NCBI GenBank assembly: GCA_036401375.1 | Contig: DASWVB010000007.1 | Coordinates: 30,198 to 94,197 of the forward strand | Source of the DNA: DASWUZ01 sp036401375 | GTDB taxonomy: Bacteria > Acidobacteriota > Terriglobia > Terriglobales > Acidobacteriaceae | DNA length: 64,000 bases | Reading direction: 5' to 3' | Shown here: positions 34,901-43,165 of the stretch, piece after piece | How the letters are laid out: each line of letters opens with the position of its first letter | Numbering within the stretch: the first letter of the stretch is position 1 | Made by a program: the position numbers and the translations under genes | Notes under the pieces: generated by a model | The model's input: only the letters and a program-made list of their open reading frames with translations | Told to the model about the DNA's origin: nothing | The model's database searches: none

Positions 34901-36443
34901 TGTGACAGTGCCCGCAAATGAACTGCCAAACGGCACCAGCCAGGTCACGGTCACTTACTCGGGCGACTTGAACTATCTTCCATCGTCGGGCAACAGCGCT
35001 TCCATTGCAGTTACGAGTTCCGGATTTCCGTCTACCTCGACGACGCTCAGCGTCATGCCAGCTGTCGTAGCCAGCAACGGAACGATCACGCTGACGGCCA
35101 GCGTAACTCCGGTCGGCCCCGGCCTCGCCGGCAACGTTCAGTTCGCTGTGGATGGCAGCAACATCGGGACCGGTGTGAACCTGACTTCAGGGATGGCGTC
35201 GAAGCAGCTGTCGGCTACTCTCTTCGCACCGGGCATGCACACAGCCCAGGCCGTCTACTCCGGCGACAGCAGCCACAAGTCATCCATCTCGTCCGCCGTG
35301 CCTTTTACGGTCTCAGCGGCAACAGGCATGAGCATCAGCAACACCGCGATCACGGTTACTCCGACCTCGGTCACCCAGGGGACTGCGATCGTCGTAGGCA
35401 TCAGCGTCAGTCCCACCACCCCAGCAGCGAGCGGAACCGCACAGATTCTGGTTGACGGCAACTTCTTCGGCTCTCCTGTCGCGCTCAGCTCGACAGGAAC
35501 AGGATCCTTTACCCTGGTCACCTCAACGCTGCAGCCGGGCACCCACACCGTCAGCGCCTATTATGGCGGCGATAGCAATTACGCAGCCTCGTTCTCGATG
35601 CCGACGGCGTTCATGGTCTTCGCGCCGGGCGACTTCCCGACCGCCGTCACCTTGCAAGACGTGCCACCGATGGTAGGTTTGGGAGTTACCTTCAGCTTCA
35701 GCGCCTCGATCACCCCGACCTCGCCCCCTCCCACCGGCTCGTTCGAGGTGATCGTCGACAACGGAACTCCCCAGCCGCAGGTCACCTTGCAGGGCAATCC
35801 CCAGACGCTCTCCCTCAACACCACTGGTCTCTCGCTTGGCAACCATACCGTCAGCGTCTACTACTCGGGAGACATGACGTACAGCGCGGCAACATCCCCA
35901 CCGGTTACGTTTACCGTGGTGCCTGCCAACTCTCGTTTCACTCTGACTCCGCCGGTCGCCTCAGTTCTGATTCCGATTGGCGCGAGCAGCTCACAAGGAA
36001 CGGTCTTCACCATCAACGCTGCGGCCGGCGATGCGTTTCCCGTTGCCTTCGCCTGCACCAGCGGTCTGCCTGCTGGAGTTATCTGCTCCTTCAGCCCCTC
36101 GACCGTGAATGTGAACGGCACCGGTACTACTACTCTGACTCTCGAGATCCAACATCTCTCCGAGAACCGCGCTCCGCGATTCCAGAGGTGGAACTCGGTT
36201 GCGGGCGGGATTTCGATTGCAGGTCTGTTGCTGATTCTGGTGCCTCGGCGGAGAAGAGGTCAGCTCTGGATTGTCGTTTTATTAGCATTCCTTGCGATGG
36301 GCACAATGTCCGGTTGCGGGGTGTCGATCCGACCAGCGCTGGGACCGTATGGGGTCGTAGTCACTGCGACCAGCGGGCCTTCGGTGCTGGGCATCACGAC
36401 CAAGACTGCAACTGTAAACCTGACCATAGGCGGCCGCCTCTAA
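31941..36443 (+). CDS. S53 family (sedolisin/pro-kumamolisin) peptidase with Ig-like repeats
   Basis: 1500 residues from ATG 31941 (AGGAG 8 bases before). Signal peptide 'LRPLLNLLTLACLINTAEAL', pro-kumamolisin domain with 'SPDYHRWLTPQGFGRLFGPS', then the catalytic domain. The nucleophile is Ser599 in 'GGTSFSSAAFAG', the oxyanion Asp is in 'VVAAGDGGS', and the Ca2+ site region is 'YDLATGLGSVNA'. The Glu/Asp pair is read from 'DEMRGDADTQW' (E320, D324 or D326). About six ~100-residue Ig-like (BIG3-type) repeats follow, ending in a hydrophobic helix, 'RRRRG' and a Cys-containing tail that may anchor it. These acid serine-carboxyl peptidases are secreted. Nothing ties it directly to polysaccharide synthesis, though it could process surface proteins. 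Confidence 0.9.
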   Translation: MNLRPLLNLLTLACLINTAEALAEAPSSRVAGPIDDSRIVSLAVDGSRVTPLITARGSDEGALADGMPLNRMLIVLQRSPQQEAELKRLIDAQQDKSSPDYHRWLTPQGFGRLFGPSDHDLTALAGWLASRGFSGIQVNAGRTLVEFSGTAGAVRSAFHTTVHRYLVRGKDRYSAVSAPQIPAALAPIVFGFASLDNFGRAAAPVHIDRGLSGSTVGSGYVTAQPAPSPSYTTSSSAGTVYAVTPYDLAAIYNVTPLWNGNIDGTGQTIAVVGQSDINAADFVSFRKLFGLPIGDTSSATHTQYLDLIYNGPNPGINQDEMRGDADTQWAGAVAKDATIDYVASASTEVTLGSDLSAAYIVDNNLAPVLVDSFSRCERDAGAGYNSFINGLWQQAAAQGITVVVAAGDGGSAACEAPSAGAASSGLAVNAIASTPYNVAVGGTDFYMPAGGSAYWNASNDPTTAASAKGYIPETTWNDSCANTNFAAISPYSGETPEQVCNNAAAFNAGLLNVRAGGGGASSCAQSSGSYCSGYAKPSWQSGAGVPADQVRDLPDVSLFAGDGSFSSLYFLCQQSALPSGSTCGLGVPGVNFTGAGGTSFSSAAFAGVVALIDQKTGTRQGNVNYTLYNLAQQQTKAGTSCGATGTPATSCIFNDITTDNNTVPCIAGSPGCNTSTPGDTYGVLSGYSSTSGYDLATGLGSVNAANLVNGWSSAVYTATTTTLALSTTSVVHGSPVTATVAVTSSGGTPTGQVSINASATNGSIGDGTLTTGTFTGTYRTFPGGSYPVHAYYGGDGTFAASESVPVNLTVTAEPSTTTETVLDQNAQAVSSVVYGDILTLRTDVGGVSGQGTATGNVNVTDNGTVLYGGVYRLNSSGYTEVRSNSLAVGSHSFVASYVGDPSFEPSNSSADSLTITKAPTSSTVSPSTTSVSDADTITFSIRVGTTGYGYAAPSGTVTLTDGSQTLGQSNVVSGSSSGSSFDYSTATVTVPANELPNGTSQVTVTYSGDLNYLPSSGNSASIAVTSSGFPSTSTTLSVMPAVVASNGTITLTASVTPVGPGLAGNVQFAVDGSNIGTGVNLTSGMASKQLSATLFAPGMHTAQAVYSGDSSHKSSISSAVPFTVSAATGMSISNTAITVTPTSVTQGTAIVVGISVSPTTPAASGTAQILVDGNFFGSPVALSSTGTGSFTLVTSTLQPGTHTVSAYYGGDSNYAASFSMPTAFMVFAPGDFPTAVTLQDVPPMVGLGVTFSFSASITPTSPPPTGSFEVIVDNGTPQPQVTLQGNPQTLSLNTTGLSLGNHTVSVYYSGDMTYSAATSPPVTFTVVPANSRFTLTPPVASVLIPIGASSSQGTVFTINAAAGDAFPVAFACTSGLPAGVICSFSPSTVNVNGTGTTTLTLEIQHLSENRAPRFQRWNSVAGGISIAGLLLILVPRRRRGQLWIVVLLAFLAMGTMSGCGVSIRPALGPYGVVVTATSGPSVLGITTKTATVNLTIGGRL

Positions 36444-36495
36444 GCGCGTCAATCCAATTTGCAGGAAGCTGTTGCACTCACACTGCAGACGCAGA

Positions 36496-36537
36496 TCAGG
36501 CCCCCTGGGGTACGAACTCAGAGGGCCTGAAGTCTTT
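36496..36537 (+). terminator. candidate terminator after the S53 peptidase gene
   Basis: TCAGGCCC (36496-36503) pairs exactly with GGGCCTGA (36523-36530) across a 19-base loop, followed by AGTCTTTA. It is 53 bp after the peptidase stop, at the boundary with convergent minus-strand genes. Confidence 0.55.
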
Positions 36538-36554
36538 ACGCTGGTACCAGTAAT

Positions 36555-36791
36555 CTAATGGGTGACGGGAACGGACCGCGATTTCGTCGATTTACTCTTG
36601 AGCAGAGAAGAAGACCTCTTATCCTGCCTCCGCTTCGTCTCTGAGGGATCATAGGGAAGAAACTCGAGGTTGGAGTCGATGCCCCTGTGCGTGTGAAGAA
36701 AACCCCCGGAGAAATAGCCTGATCTGCCATCCCCGAACTCGATGACTATTCCATCACTTACCACTTCCACCGACTTGATAGACGTTGGCAC
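36555..36791 (-). CDS. small hypothetical protein
   Basis: 78 residues from a GTG start with AAGGG upstream. The N-terminal half looks like a small beta-sheet: 'VEVVSDGIVIEFGDGRSGYFSG' (split as shown by residues 8-29), then 'FLHTHRGIDSNLEFLPYD' and a basic, Ser/Lys-rich tail 'KRRQDKRSSSLLKSKSTK'. I do not recognise a family with certainty; similar short proteins with a 'GIxxxFxDGxxGxF' pattern are plausible in this phylum. It lies between the S53 terminator and the CpsD-like gene and could be downstream of the latter's operon (158 bp gap). Confidence 0.5.
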   Translation of the reverse strand: MPTSIKSVEVVSDGIVIEFGDGRSGYFSGGFLHTHRGIDSNLEFLPYDPSETKRRQDKRSSSLLKSKSTKSRSVPVTH

Positions 36792-36949
36792 TTTATATCA
36801 GCCCTTCCTGTGGGTACTCTGCTTGGCGGCAGCTTCTGAAGATATTCGCCTTAATGCTGCGCCAAGGGAAGGAATGGCCCCACTGGAAGAGAGTTTACAC
36901 AGAATTGTGAGTCACCTCCTGTCGCTCCCCGACGACAGCCTTTAGTAAC

Positions 36950-37573
36950 CTAGCCATTAAGGATGACGAGACTTCTCGGATGGTCGAGCAGCCGAAGCGC
37001 AGCGTTCATGTCGGTTCGTGTCCTGCTGCGCCTTCTTACCACCATAAGAACCACATCGAACGCACGAGCTAAGTCACTGATACCGGTGCTTTCGGAGATA
37101 GACGGACCGTCGAAGACCGCGAAATCAAACTTGCCTCGTACTGCGTCAAGCATCCCCTGCAGCTCCATGCCGGGCGCAAGCCTCTCCGGCTCGGGATTGA
37201 AGCTGCTAACCATTGCGAGCATCATTCCATTGTCGTTCCGCTTGCAGAGGACCTCTTCCAGTTTCGATCTTCCCGAGAGCACACTTTCTAAGCCAGATCC
37301 GGACGGGGTCGATCCGAAGAGGTGTTCGAGGGCTGGACGCCGGGACGGCAGCTCCGCCAGCAGAACGGAGATCCGGCGGGCGTGAAACGCAAGGGCAAGA
37401 TTTGCAGCGGTGGTGGTCTTCCCTTCTCCATCAGCGAAACTCGTCACCAGTACGAGCCCGCTCTGCGTCTGGTCGAGGATGCGGTCGATGATGGCAGAGT
37501 AGCGTTCGCCGGCAGGGGAATAAAGCAGATCACCCTCGAGCGGTATCGATAGATCACCGGCAGCGGCCCTCAC
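36950..37573 (-). CDS. CpsD/CapB-like P-loop ATPase of EPS assembly, without Tyr cluster
   Basis: 207 residues from a GTG start overlapping the preceding gene by 4 bp. It resembles the detached kinase half of Wzc: Walker A 'TSFADGEGKTTTAANLAL', Walker A' region 'VLLAELPSRRPALEHLFG' in which the usual DxDxR is degenerate (AELPSR), and Walker B 'DFAVFDGPS'. There is no C-terminal tyrosine cluster, so autophosphorylation on Tyr is unlikely. It probably pairs with the membrane protein encoded just upstream (37570-38724), as in Gram-positive CapA/CapB systems. It is the last gene of a four-gene operon with Wza and an outer-membrane barrel. The ATPase may act as a regulatory or structural switch (inference). 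Confidence 0.8.
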   Translation of the reverse strand: MRAAAGDLSIPLEGDLLYSPAGERYSAIIDRILDQTQSGLVLVTSFADGEGKTTTAANLALAFHARRISVLLAELPSRRPALEHLFGSTPSGSGLESVLSGRSKLEEVLCKRNDNGMMLAMVSSFNPEPERLAPGMELQGMLDAVRGKFDFAVFDGPSISESTGISDLARAFDVVLMVVRRRSRTRTDMNAALRLLDHPRSLVILNG

Positions 37574-38724
37574 GAGCGCTTCATTCTCGGTACTATTCCG
37601 GCGAAGAGCACGCCGGCCGGAAGTGCAGCCTGCAGTCCGGCGGCGCTCTTAATCGAGCCGTCCAGCTTTTCGGCCAGAAATATGCTCATCGCCGAAAACA
37701 ACAATCCAAGGGCAAAACTCCAGAGCAAACGCCTTCCGAGCGGGAGTGCGACAGCGGGAGTTTGCGGCGTGGCGGTCTCGCTTAATTCCTGGGGATAGGG
37801 AGCCTGGCTGGCAAGGTTCGCGGCGACGGAACTCTTCGGCAGCACCAGGGGCTGCGAGGCAGGCGGGCGCCGCGCCGGAGCGCTCGCCGCAGGCAGGTGC
37901 GCAAGGTCGGCGAGAGGAGCCTCTAGCATGTTCAGCTCGACCTGCTCGCCCGCAATCTTTCTTTCGACTTCGTTCAGAGCAAGTGCCAGTTCCCTTCGAG
38001 TTCTCGCCAGGGTCTCTGCAGCGGCTGCGGTTTGTTCCATTGATTCCGTTTGGATTGCGGGTGCCGGTCTGGCGTGGTGGACGGGCTCCGCCCGGGGACG
38101 CGACGCGACGATATTTGCCAGCACCGCTTCAGCTTGCTCGAGCTGTTCCCGGGCGGCGACAACGTCTGGATGCAACTCGGTATAACGGTCCCGCAGCTCT
38201 TTCAGGTTCACACGATCGGCATTTACCTGCTCCCGCGCGGCAGCCTCTGCGGCAGTCTCGCGCATCGGCTGAGACTCAGGCACCGCCGGCGGTGCTGCAG
38301 CGGGCACCGGCAACGGCGTAGACTCGGCCTTCTGCTGCTGCTCGATGATCAGATCGCGCTCCAGCATGTCTTTGCGCACTCTTACATGCAGCTGCTGGAT
38401 TGCAGCGCGCAGCCGCTGGGCGGTACGCATGTTCGTTTCGTCGCCTGCCGGTATCGGAAAGGGTGGCGTAGATTGATCAGGCTCCCTTAACGTCGCGGAC
38501 GGCGTATCCGGATCAGGGTCTGCGGCTGCAGGTACCTGTGCAGGCAGCGTTTGCGCATAAGACGGAGAAGCTGATGCTGCGCTTACCCGGTTCTGCCATG
38601 ATATTTCGCGAGGCATGCGCCCGCTGAGCAGAAAAACGAGCCCCGCTGAGAGCGCGTAGACCACGCTTGCCAACTTCCAGCGAAAGGTCAGCACTTCCAG
38701 CAACGTACCGACGGCGTCACTCAA
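37570..38724 (-). CDS. Wzz/GumC-like inner-membrane chain-length protein without kinase domain
   Basis: 384 residues from a TTG start, 6 bp after the barrel gene. One membrane helix near the N-terminus ('LASVVYALSAGLVFLLSG') and one near the C-terminus ('LLWSFALGLLFSAMSIFLAE') bracket a long Pro/Ala-rich and coiled-coil section. The segment 'LKELRDRYTELHPDVVAARE' is the classic GumC/Wzc coiled-coil pattern. The usual N-terminal Wzz fold before it is replaced by low-complexity sequence. After TM2 'KLDGSIKSAAGLQAALPAGVLF' matches the short cytoplasmic linker that normally leads into the kinase. It should work with the separate ATPase encoded downstream. Confidence 0.7.
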   Translation of the reverse strand: MSDAVGTLLEVLTFRWKLASVVYALSAGLVFLLSGRMPREISWQNRVSAASASPSYAQTLPAQVPAAADPDPDTPSATLREPDQSTPPFPIPAGDETNMRTAQRLRAAIQQLHVRVRKDMLERDLIIEQQQKAESTPLPVPAAAPPAVPESQPMRETAAEAAAREQVNADRVNLKELRDRYTELHPDVVAAREQLEQAEAVLANIVASRPRAEPVHHARPAPAIQTESMEQTAAAAETLARTRRELALALNEVERKIAGEQVELNMLEAPLADLAHLPAASAPARRPPASQPLVLPKSSVAANLASQAPYPQELSETATPQTPAVALPLGRRLLWSFALGLLFSAMSIFLAEKLDGSIKSAAGLQAALPAGVLFAGIVPRMKRS

Positions 38725-38730
38725 GACGAC

Positions 38731-40212
38731 TCAAGCCCCTCCGGCCTTCTTCTTACCGTTAAACCACAGGGTGAAGGTGAGCAGAGTCTTATCGTCGTGA
38801 CCCGGCGTGGGGTTCACCTGGAAGTGACGCACCGACGTCTCCTGGATGAAGTACCGGCCCAGAGGATAGCTCAGCGACATGGTTGAGAACGTACCGGTAA
38901 GCTTCTTGTCGGTCGCGACGGCGGTGCCGAGAATGCCGGCGCCGCTGATGTTGAAGTCGACGAGCTTGCGAAAGGTGTGGCGAAGCCCCACAATGCCGCT
39001 ATTCAGGAAGGCAGTCTGCTCGACGATGCCATCGGAGAGGCTGCGATCGGCTGAGACATAAATCCACGACCGCTGCCCTGCGCGGACGGAGAAGGCGACG
39101 TCGCCTGTTCCCTCGATTCTGCTGCCGCAGCTCGCGTCAGCGCCGCTGAGCCCGCCTGAGATGCTGAGGGTCACGCGGGTGCCCCAGCTTGAGAGAGAGC
39201 GCAGACCGGCGCCTGAGAAAGAGCACGGGCTCGGTCCGTCCTGACGTTCTGCATTGCCGTAGACACCGAAGGCGGTGTTTGGCGTCAGCGCACGCAGGAA
39301 CTCAATTCTGCCTCTGACTGTCTGCACCATAACGCCGTCATCAGAGTAGTCCTGCAAGGTATGTCCAACGGCAAAATCCCAGTTGGTTCGGCGAGAGGCC
39401 TCGTAGCGGAACTTGAAGTCTTCCTGCTCGTCGGTGACCCTCCCAGCATGGAGACCGTAGGCCACCGTATCAGCCACGGGAGCTTCGGCGTTGCCCACGG
39501 CCCGGTAGTCGAGTGGAGCGAACAGTCGCAGCGCATCGGTCGCATAGGTATTGGTCGCGCTGGCCTGCCAGACGAGCCGCGGCGTCAGCTCACCTACTCC
39601 GCGAATGGCAGTCCGGTTGAGTCCAGCGAGGTTGTTATCGCCCGCGACGCGGAAGTCAGCGAGAGACCCTGCGTCCTCAAACTGCAGCTGCCAGCGGCGG
39701 TGATCGAGCAGCCCGACGAAGGTCATAACCCCGCCGTATCCGCGATGGGACGTGTTGCTGTCGACGTCCGTTCCATCAACGCTGCCAAGCACAAAGGAGA
39801 CAGCAGAGGGCTTCTCCCGAGGCAAGGAGAAGCGGGTAGCGCCCTTGATGCCGCCCGCGTCGGGTATCTGGGTCGTGTTCCAGCGATCGACGGTGCGGAT
39901 GTTGGACCAGCATGGCATGGCGCTGCCATCTGACCGCAGTGCCTCCGAGAGCGCATCACCGCAGTCGTCCGCCATGATGGGCTGGTCCGGCGGAGTTACC
40001 GGCGGGCGATTCAGAGTGTTCGGCCCAGGCGTGGCTGCAGACGCCGGGTCGACCGTTGCTGCAGAAGCAGATAAGCCGGAGGAGGGTCCGGACCCGGGCG
40101 CCGCGTCTAGGGAAGCGGTATTGACCTGGGCGTGAACGCAGCTCAAAAAGAGCACAGATGTGAGCGGAAGAGAGAGGCGGAGAGTGTTCTTGAACGAGAT
40201 GAGTAGGCTCAT
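38731..40212 (-). CDS. outer-membrane beta-barrel protein of the EPS locus
   Basis: 493 residues; its ATG overlaps the Wza stop by 4 bp. A signal peptide is clear ('KNTLRLSLPLTSVLFLSCVHA'-type, cleaved near HAQ). A Pro/Ala/Ser-rich section of about 60 residues and two Cys (near 83 and 100) precede the barrel. The remainder alternates polar and hydrophobic residues in strands such as 'RRWQLQFEDAGSLADFRVAG' and 'WDFAVGHTLQDYSDDGVMV', ending 'DDKTLLTFTLWF', with an aromatic near the C-terminus as in outer-membrane barrels. It may be an export porin or lectin-like anchor working with the Wza encoded just upstream; I cannot name a family. Confidence 0.65.
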   Translation of the reverse strand: MSLLISFKNTLRLSLPLTSVLFLSCVHAQVNTASLDAAPGSGPSSGLSASAATVDPASAATPGPNTLNRPPVTPPDQPIMADDCGDALSEALRSDGSAMPCWSNIRTVDRWNTTQIPDAGGIKGATRFSLPREKPSAVSFVLGSVDGTDVDSNTSHRGYGGVMTFVGLLDHRRWQLQFEDAGSLADFRVAGDNNLAGLNRTAIRGVGELTPRLVWQASATNTYATDALRLFAPLDYRAVGNAEAPVADTVAYGLHAGRVTDEQEDFKFRYEASRRTNWDFAVGHTLQDYSDDGVMVQTVRGRIEFLRALTPNTAFGVYGNAERQDGPSPCSFSGAGLRSLSSWGTRVTLSISGGLSGADASCGSRIEGTGDVAFSVRAGQRSWIYVSADRSLSDGIVEQTAFLNSGIVGLRHTFRKLVDFNISGAGILGTAVATDKKLTGTFSTMSLSYPLGRYFIQETSVRHFQVNPTPGHDDKTLLTFTLWFNGKKKAGGA

Positions 40213-40790
40213 GGGACCACGACCGTATCTCCAGTGGCTAGTACTATGTTGTCTTCAACGCGGCGCCCCTGGAGGACCGCTTTGTAGTTAACCGGGACAC
40301 GAATGCCGCTGGAGGCGTGGAGCACGTAAACCTTCTTGGTCTTCGCGAAGTCGGTTACGCCGCCCGCACGTGCAATCAGCTGCACGACAGTAGTAGGTGA
40401 AAGCAGGTTGTATGCGCCGGGCCGCTGGACCTCTCCAGTGACGTAGACGAGCTTGCTGTGCACTTCTGCAACGGTGACTGAGACCTGCGGGTGCTTGAAA
40501 TAAGGCGTGAGCTGATCATGAATGATGGTCTGCGCATCTTCCGCCGTCAGCCCGGCCACCGTTACGTCGGGAATCAGGGGGAGGGTGACCTTACCGTCCG
40601 GACGCACGGTTACGGTGCGAGTAAGCTGCGGCTCCTTCCAGACGGAGATACTCAGTACATCGCCAATGCCGATCTGGTAGTCGGGACGTGCCTGCAGCAG
40701 ATCACCCTGCTGAGCCGCCGCGCCGTGCAGAATCCCTACAACGGCGAGCGCGGCCAAAACAATCCTGGACGCCCGAAGTGGTATTTGCAT
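40209..40790 (-). CDS. Wza-like polysaccharide export protein (short form)
   Basis: 193 residues from ATG 40790, chosen because it starts a good signal peptide ('MQIPLRASRIVLAALAVVG', cleavage near AAAQ); a TTG at 40817 is also in frame. The poly_export domain is 'YQIGIGDVLSISVWKEPQLT' with 'VRPDGKVTLPLIPDVTVAGLT', followed by one SLBB domain 'KLVYVTGEVQRPGAYNLLS'. It lacks the second SLBB and the outer-membrane helix of E. coli Wza, so it needs another outer-membrane partner. The barrel gene that overlaps it by 4 bp is the obvious candidate. First gene of the Wza-barrel-Wzz-CpsD operon. Confidence 0.87.
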   Translation of the reverse strand: MQIPLRASRIVLAALAVVGILHGAAAQQGDLLQARPDYQIGIGDVLSISVWKEPQLTRTVTVRPDGKVTLPLIPDVTVAGLTAEDAQTIIHDQLTPYFKHPQVSVTVAEVHSKLVYVTGEVQRPGAYNLLSPTTVVQLIARAGGVTDFAKTKKVYVLHASSGIRVPVNYKAVLQGRRVEDNIVLATGDTVVVP

Positions 40791-40908
40791 GCACGTTAGA
40801 AATAGATGATGACTCAAGGGATGTACCGCCAGTGTCGCTTTTCGCCTACAAATGGCTCTCGGCAGAGGATGAACTTCAGTCCATGTTTCGTTTCAAGACT
40901 CAAGTGCG

Positions 40909-42150
40909 TCAGTATGAGGCAGATAGCTCGAGCAGTGATCGGTGGAGGCTCTCGCGATACGTAGCAACCGTGAAGTATTGGAGGTAACGCTCGCGATTCA
41001 AGCTGCCCATCTTCTGTCTGAGATCTGCCGAGTCCAGCAGCCTTCGCAGGGAGTCGGCAACAGCACGCGGCTCCTTGATGGGAACTAGGCACGCTCCCCC
41101 TGAGCTTCCCGTCACCTCAGGTATCCCCTGCCAGTCTGTGGCGACGATCGGGAGGCTGAAGCTCATCGCCTCGATCAGGACCACTCCAAAGCTCTCGGCA
41201 GGATAGTGGCTGGGGAAGCAAAAGATGTCCGCCGAGGCGAAGGCGGCCTTCTTCTCGTCTCCGGTAATTACTCCCGGGAACGAGACCACCTCTTCGATAC
41301 CCGCGTCATGTATCAGCGACCGGACCTGCTGCTCGAAGTGTGAGGACTGAAATGCTCCAAGACAGATAAGCTGAAACGGAACTCCCTCGGTGTGGAGCAT
41401 CCGGCAGGCTTCTAGAAGCGTGAGTACGCCTTTGCCCTCGCAGAGGATGCCTGCATACAGGATTACAGGAGCTCCCCGGACTTGAGGCGCAGCGAAACCT
41501 GCCGCGTCATCCGCGATGCCACAGGGTATGATCGCCGATTTGCGAGCTTTGAGCAGAGCACCCTCAGCCGAGGTCAGCCTGGTGGTAAAGATGGCGAGAT
41601 CGGGCCTGTCATAGGCGAGATGGAACAGCGGCCGAAGTACCGCCGGCAGCCGCGCATAGATTCCGTAAAGGCCTGCTGCGTGGAAATGGAAGACGGTCCG
41701 GCGAAACAGCCAGCGGGTTGGGATCAGGAGCACAAAATCCCTGAGAACTGGTATCAGGTTTGCACCGGCGGGCGGGTAGTAGAGGATGGCGGGACGGCCT
41801 GATCTGCGGCTGCGATGCCACGCCCGAAAGATGCCGGTGAGGGTTTTGAAGAGTAGACCGACTTTGCGCAAGCCGAATGAGCCAATCTCGGCGGTCGACC
41901 TGGAGAACTCCATGGGGACGTGCTCGATGTGCAGACCGGGGTAGGTGCCTGCGAGGAACTCGCTGATCATCAGCGACTGCCCATTGACGGGAGGCGGTAC
42001 CTGCCCTACCACCACGACGTCAACGATGGCGGCGGTGAGGGGAGGGCTTAAAGCGGCATCGTCCTTGGCCTGGCGTTCCCTCGTTGCTTCCTGCGTTGCT
42101 GTGCCGCCCTGCGCGTCTGTGACCGGCGCAAAGCCGGGTACTCTAGCCAT
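40909..42150 (-). CDS. glycosyltransferase family 4
   Basis: 413 residues from ATG 42150, which overlaps the upstream GT2 stop by 8 bp and has GGAG 6 bases before it; the frame extends 59 codons further inside the GT2 gene but that part is a shadow. GT4 features: 'VVVVGQVPPPVNGQSLMISE' (an N-terminal motif typical of EPS GT4 enzymes), 'ILYAGILCEGKGVLTLLEAC', 'VVSFPGVITGDEKKAAFASA', 'FPSHYPAESFGVVLIEAMS' with E-x7-E, and 'GIPEVTGSSGG'. It is the last gene of a six-gene minus-strand operon beginning with the Wzc-Wza fusion. It adds a sugar to the system B repeat unit. Confidence 0.87.
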   Translation of the reverse strand: MARVPGFAPVTDAQGGTATQEATRERQAKDDAALSPPLTAAIVDVVVVGQVPPPVNGQSLMISEFLAGTYPGLHIEHVPMEFSRSTAEIGSFGLRKVGLLFKTLTGIFRAWHRSRRSGRPAILYYPPAGANLIPVLRDFVLLIPTRWLFRRTVFHFHAAGLYGIYARLPAVLRPLFHLAYDRPDLAIFTTRLTSAEGALLKARKSAIIPCGIADDAAGFAAPQVRGAPVILYAGILCEGKGVLTLLEACRMLHTEGVPFQLICLGAFQSSHFEQQVRSLIHDAGIEEVVSFPGVITGDEKKAAFASADIFCFPSHYPAESFGVVLIEAMSFSLPIVATDWQGIPEVTGSSGGACLVPIKEPRAVADSLRRLLDSADLRQKMGSLNRERYLQYFTVATYRESLHRSLLELSASY

Positions 42151-43165
42151 GGTGGGGCTCCGCTGCTGGTACGCCGGAGGCCTCATAGTAGATCTGCCGT
42201 CCGCCGCGCAGCGCGCTGATCGTTCCTGCCGCACGCCACATGTACTGCAGGGCGCGTACAGCATACTGCCGGCCAAAGATGCCGAAGGGCAGCAGGGCCA
42301 TACCGGCGAGAAAGCCGCCGCTCGCAATCACGAGCCGTCCAATCACCGTCGAGACGCTGCTGTCGAGCGAGAGACAGCTGCGCGTATAACGGTTAGCGTC
42401 GCTGCGTGCCCGGCTCAGCAGCCAGGCGGCGTTAGCACGGCTTGGCGGGATGCATTCAGACACCAGAGCCTCATTGGCCCAGACCATCCGGTATCCAGCG
42501 CGTTTGATCCGCATGAAGAACTCTGTATCTTCCCCGCCTGTAGCATCGAAGCGGCCGTCAAAGCGGAAAGATGCTGCCACCTTGCCGCGCAGCAGGACAT
42601 TGTTCGTGGCCACAAAATCGACGCTCGCCCCCGTGGCTCTCTGCCGCGCGCTGAAAAACCCTCCTCGAACTATCCAGGCGGGTGTACCGACGTAGAGCGG
42701 CCACACAGGGCCGGTGGTGACGTCCGCATCGAACCGCTCCGATGCATCGAGCAGGCGCTTAAGCCAGTCGCGCTCGGCGACCTCATCGTCGTCAAGGAAG
42801 GCTACGTAGTCCATTCCGCCAGACTCATCGAGAGCTCGATTGCGAGCCGCGGAGAGTCCCCGTGAGGGCTCCGACACGTAGCGGCATGGGATGGCGCCCT
42901 GGCGAGTCGCGTGACCAAGCGCCTCGTCGAACACGGCACGACCGCTCATGGCTTCGTCGTTGTCGACCACCAGAATGTGCATGAGGATGGGAGACGACTC
43001 CGCGGCTGTCTGCTCTAGCAGGGACTTCAACGCGGAGCGCAGGAGCTCGGCGCGCTTGTAGGTGAGAAGGCAGACCTGTACTCGAACGGTTGAGGAGGCA
43101 CCGGCTCCTGAAGTGCCGGTCTCTGGAGTGCCGGTCTCTGGAGCGCCCGCTGGGGAGCTCATCAT
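42143..43165 (-). CDS. glycosyltransferase family 2
   Basis: 340 residues; overlaps the flippase stop by 4 bp (ATGA). After a Gly/Thr/Pro-rich leader of about 25 residues with imperfect ETGTP repeats, the GT-A fold starts at 'VQVCLLTYKRAELLRSALKS'. It continues with 'ILVVDNDEAMSG', 'EPSRGLSAARNRAL' and the DxD 'YVAFLDDDEVAERDWL'. 'FDATGGEDTEFFMRIKRAGY' supplies the acidic catalytic pair. A hydrophobic C-terminal segment ('LVIASGGFLAGMALLPFG') suggests membrane association, as in chain-initiating or second-step GT2 enzymes. It belongs to the tightly coupled system B operon. Confidence 0.87.
   Translation of the reverse strand: MMSSPAGAPETGTPETGTSGAGASSTVRVQVCLLTYKRAELLRSALKSLLEQTAAESSPILMHILVVDNDEAMSGRAVFDEALGHATRQGAIPCRYVSEPSRGLSAARNRALDESGGMDYVAFLDDDEVAERDWLKRLLDASERFDADVTTGPVWPLYVGTPAWIVRGGFFSARQRATGASVDFVATNNVLLRGKVAASFRFDGRFDATGGEDTEFFMRIKRAGYRMVWANEALVSECIPPSRANAAWLLSRARSDANRYTRSCLSLDSSVSTVIGRLVIASGGFLAGMALLPFGIFGRQYAVRALQYMWRAAGTISALRGGRQIYYEASGVPAAEPHHG

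Noticed and set aside
36742..36945. 67-codon plus-strand frame near the CpsD-like gene
   Set aside because: Mostly antisense to the small minus-strand protein, and no ribosome-binding site.
42150..42327. 59-codon N-terminal extension of the GT4 at 40909
   Set aside because: Lies inside the overlapping GT2 gene in another frame, low complexity; ATG 42150 has a ribosome site and the 8-bp overlap arrangement.
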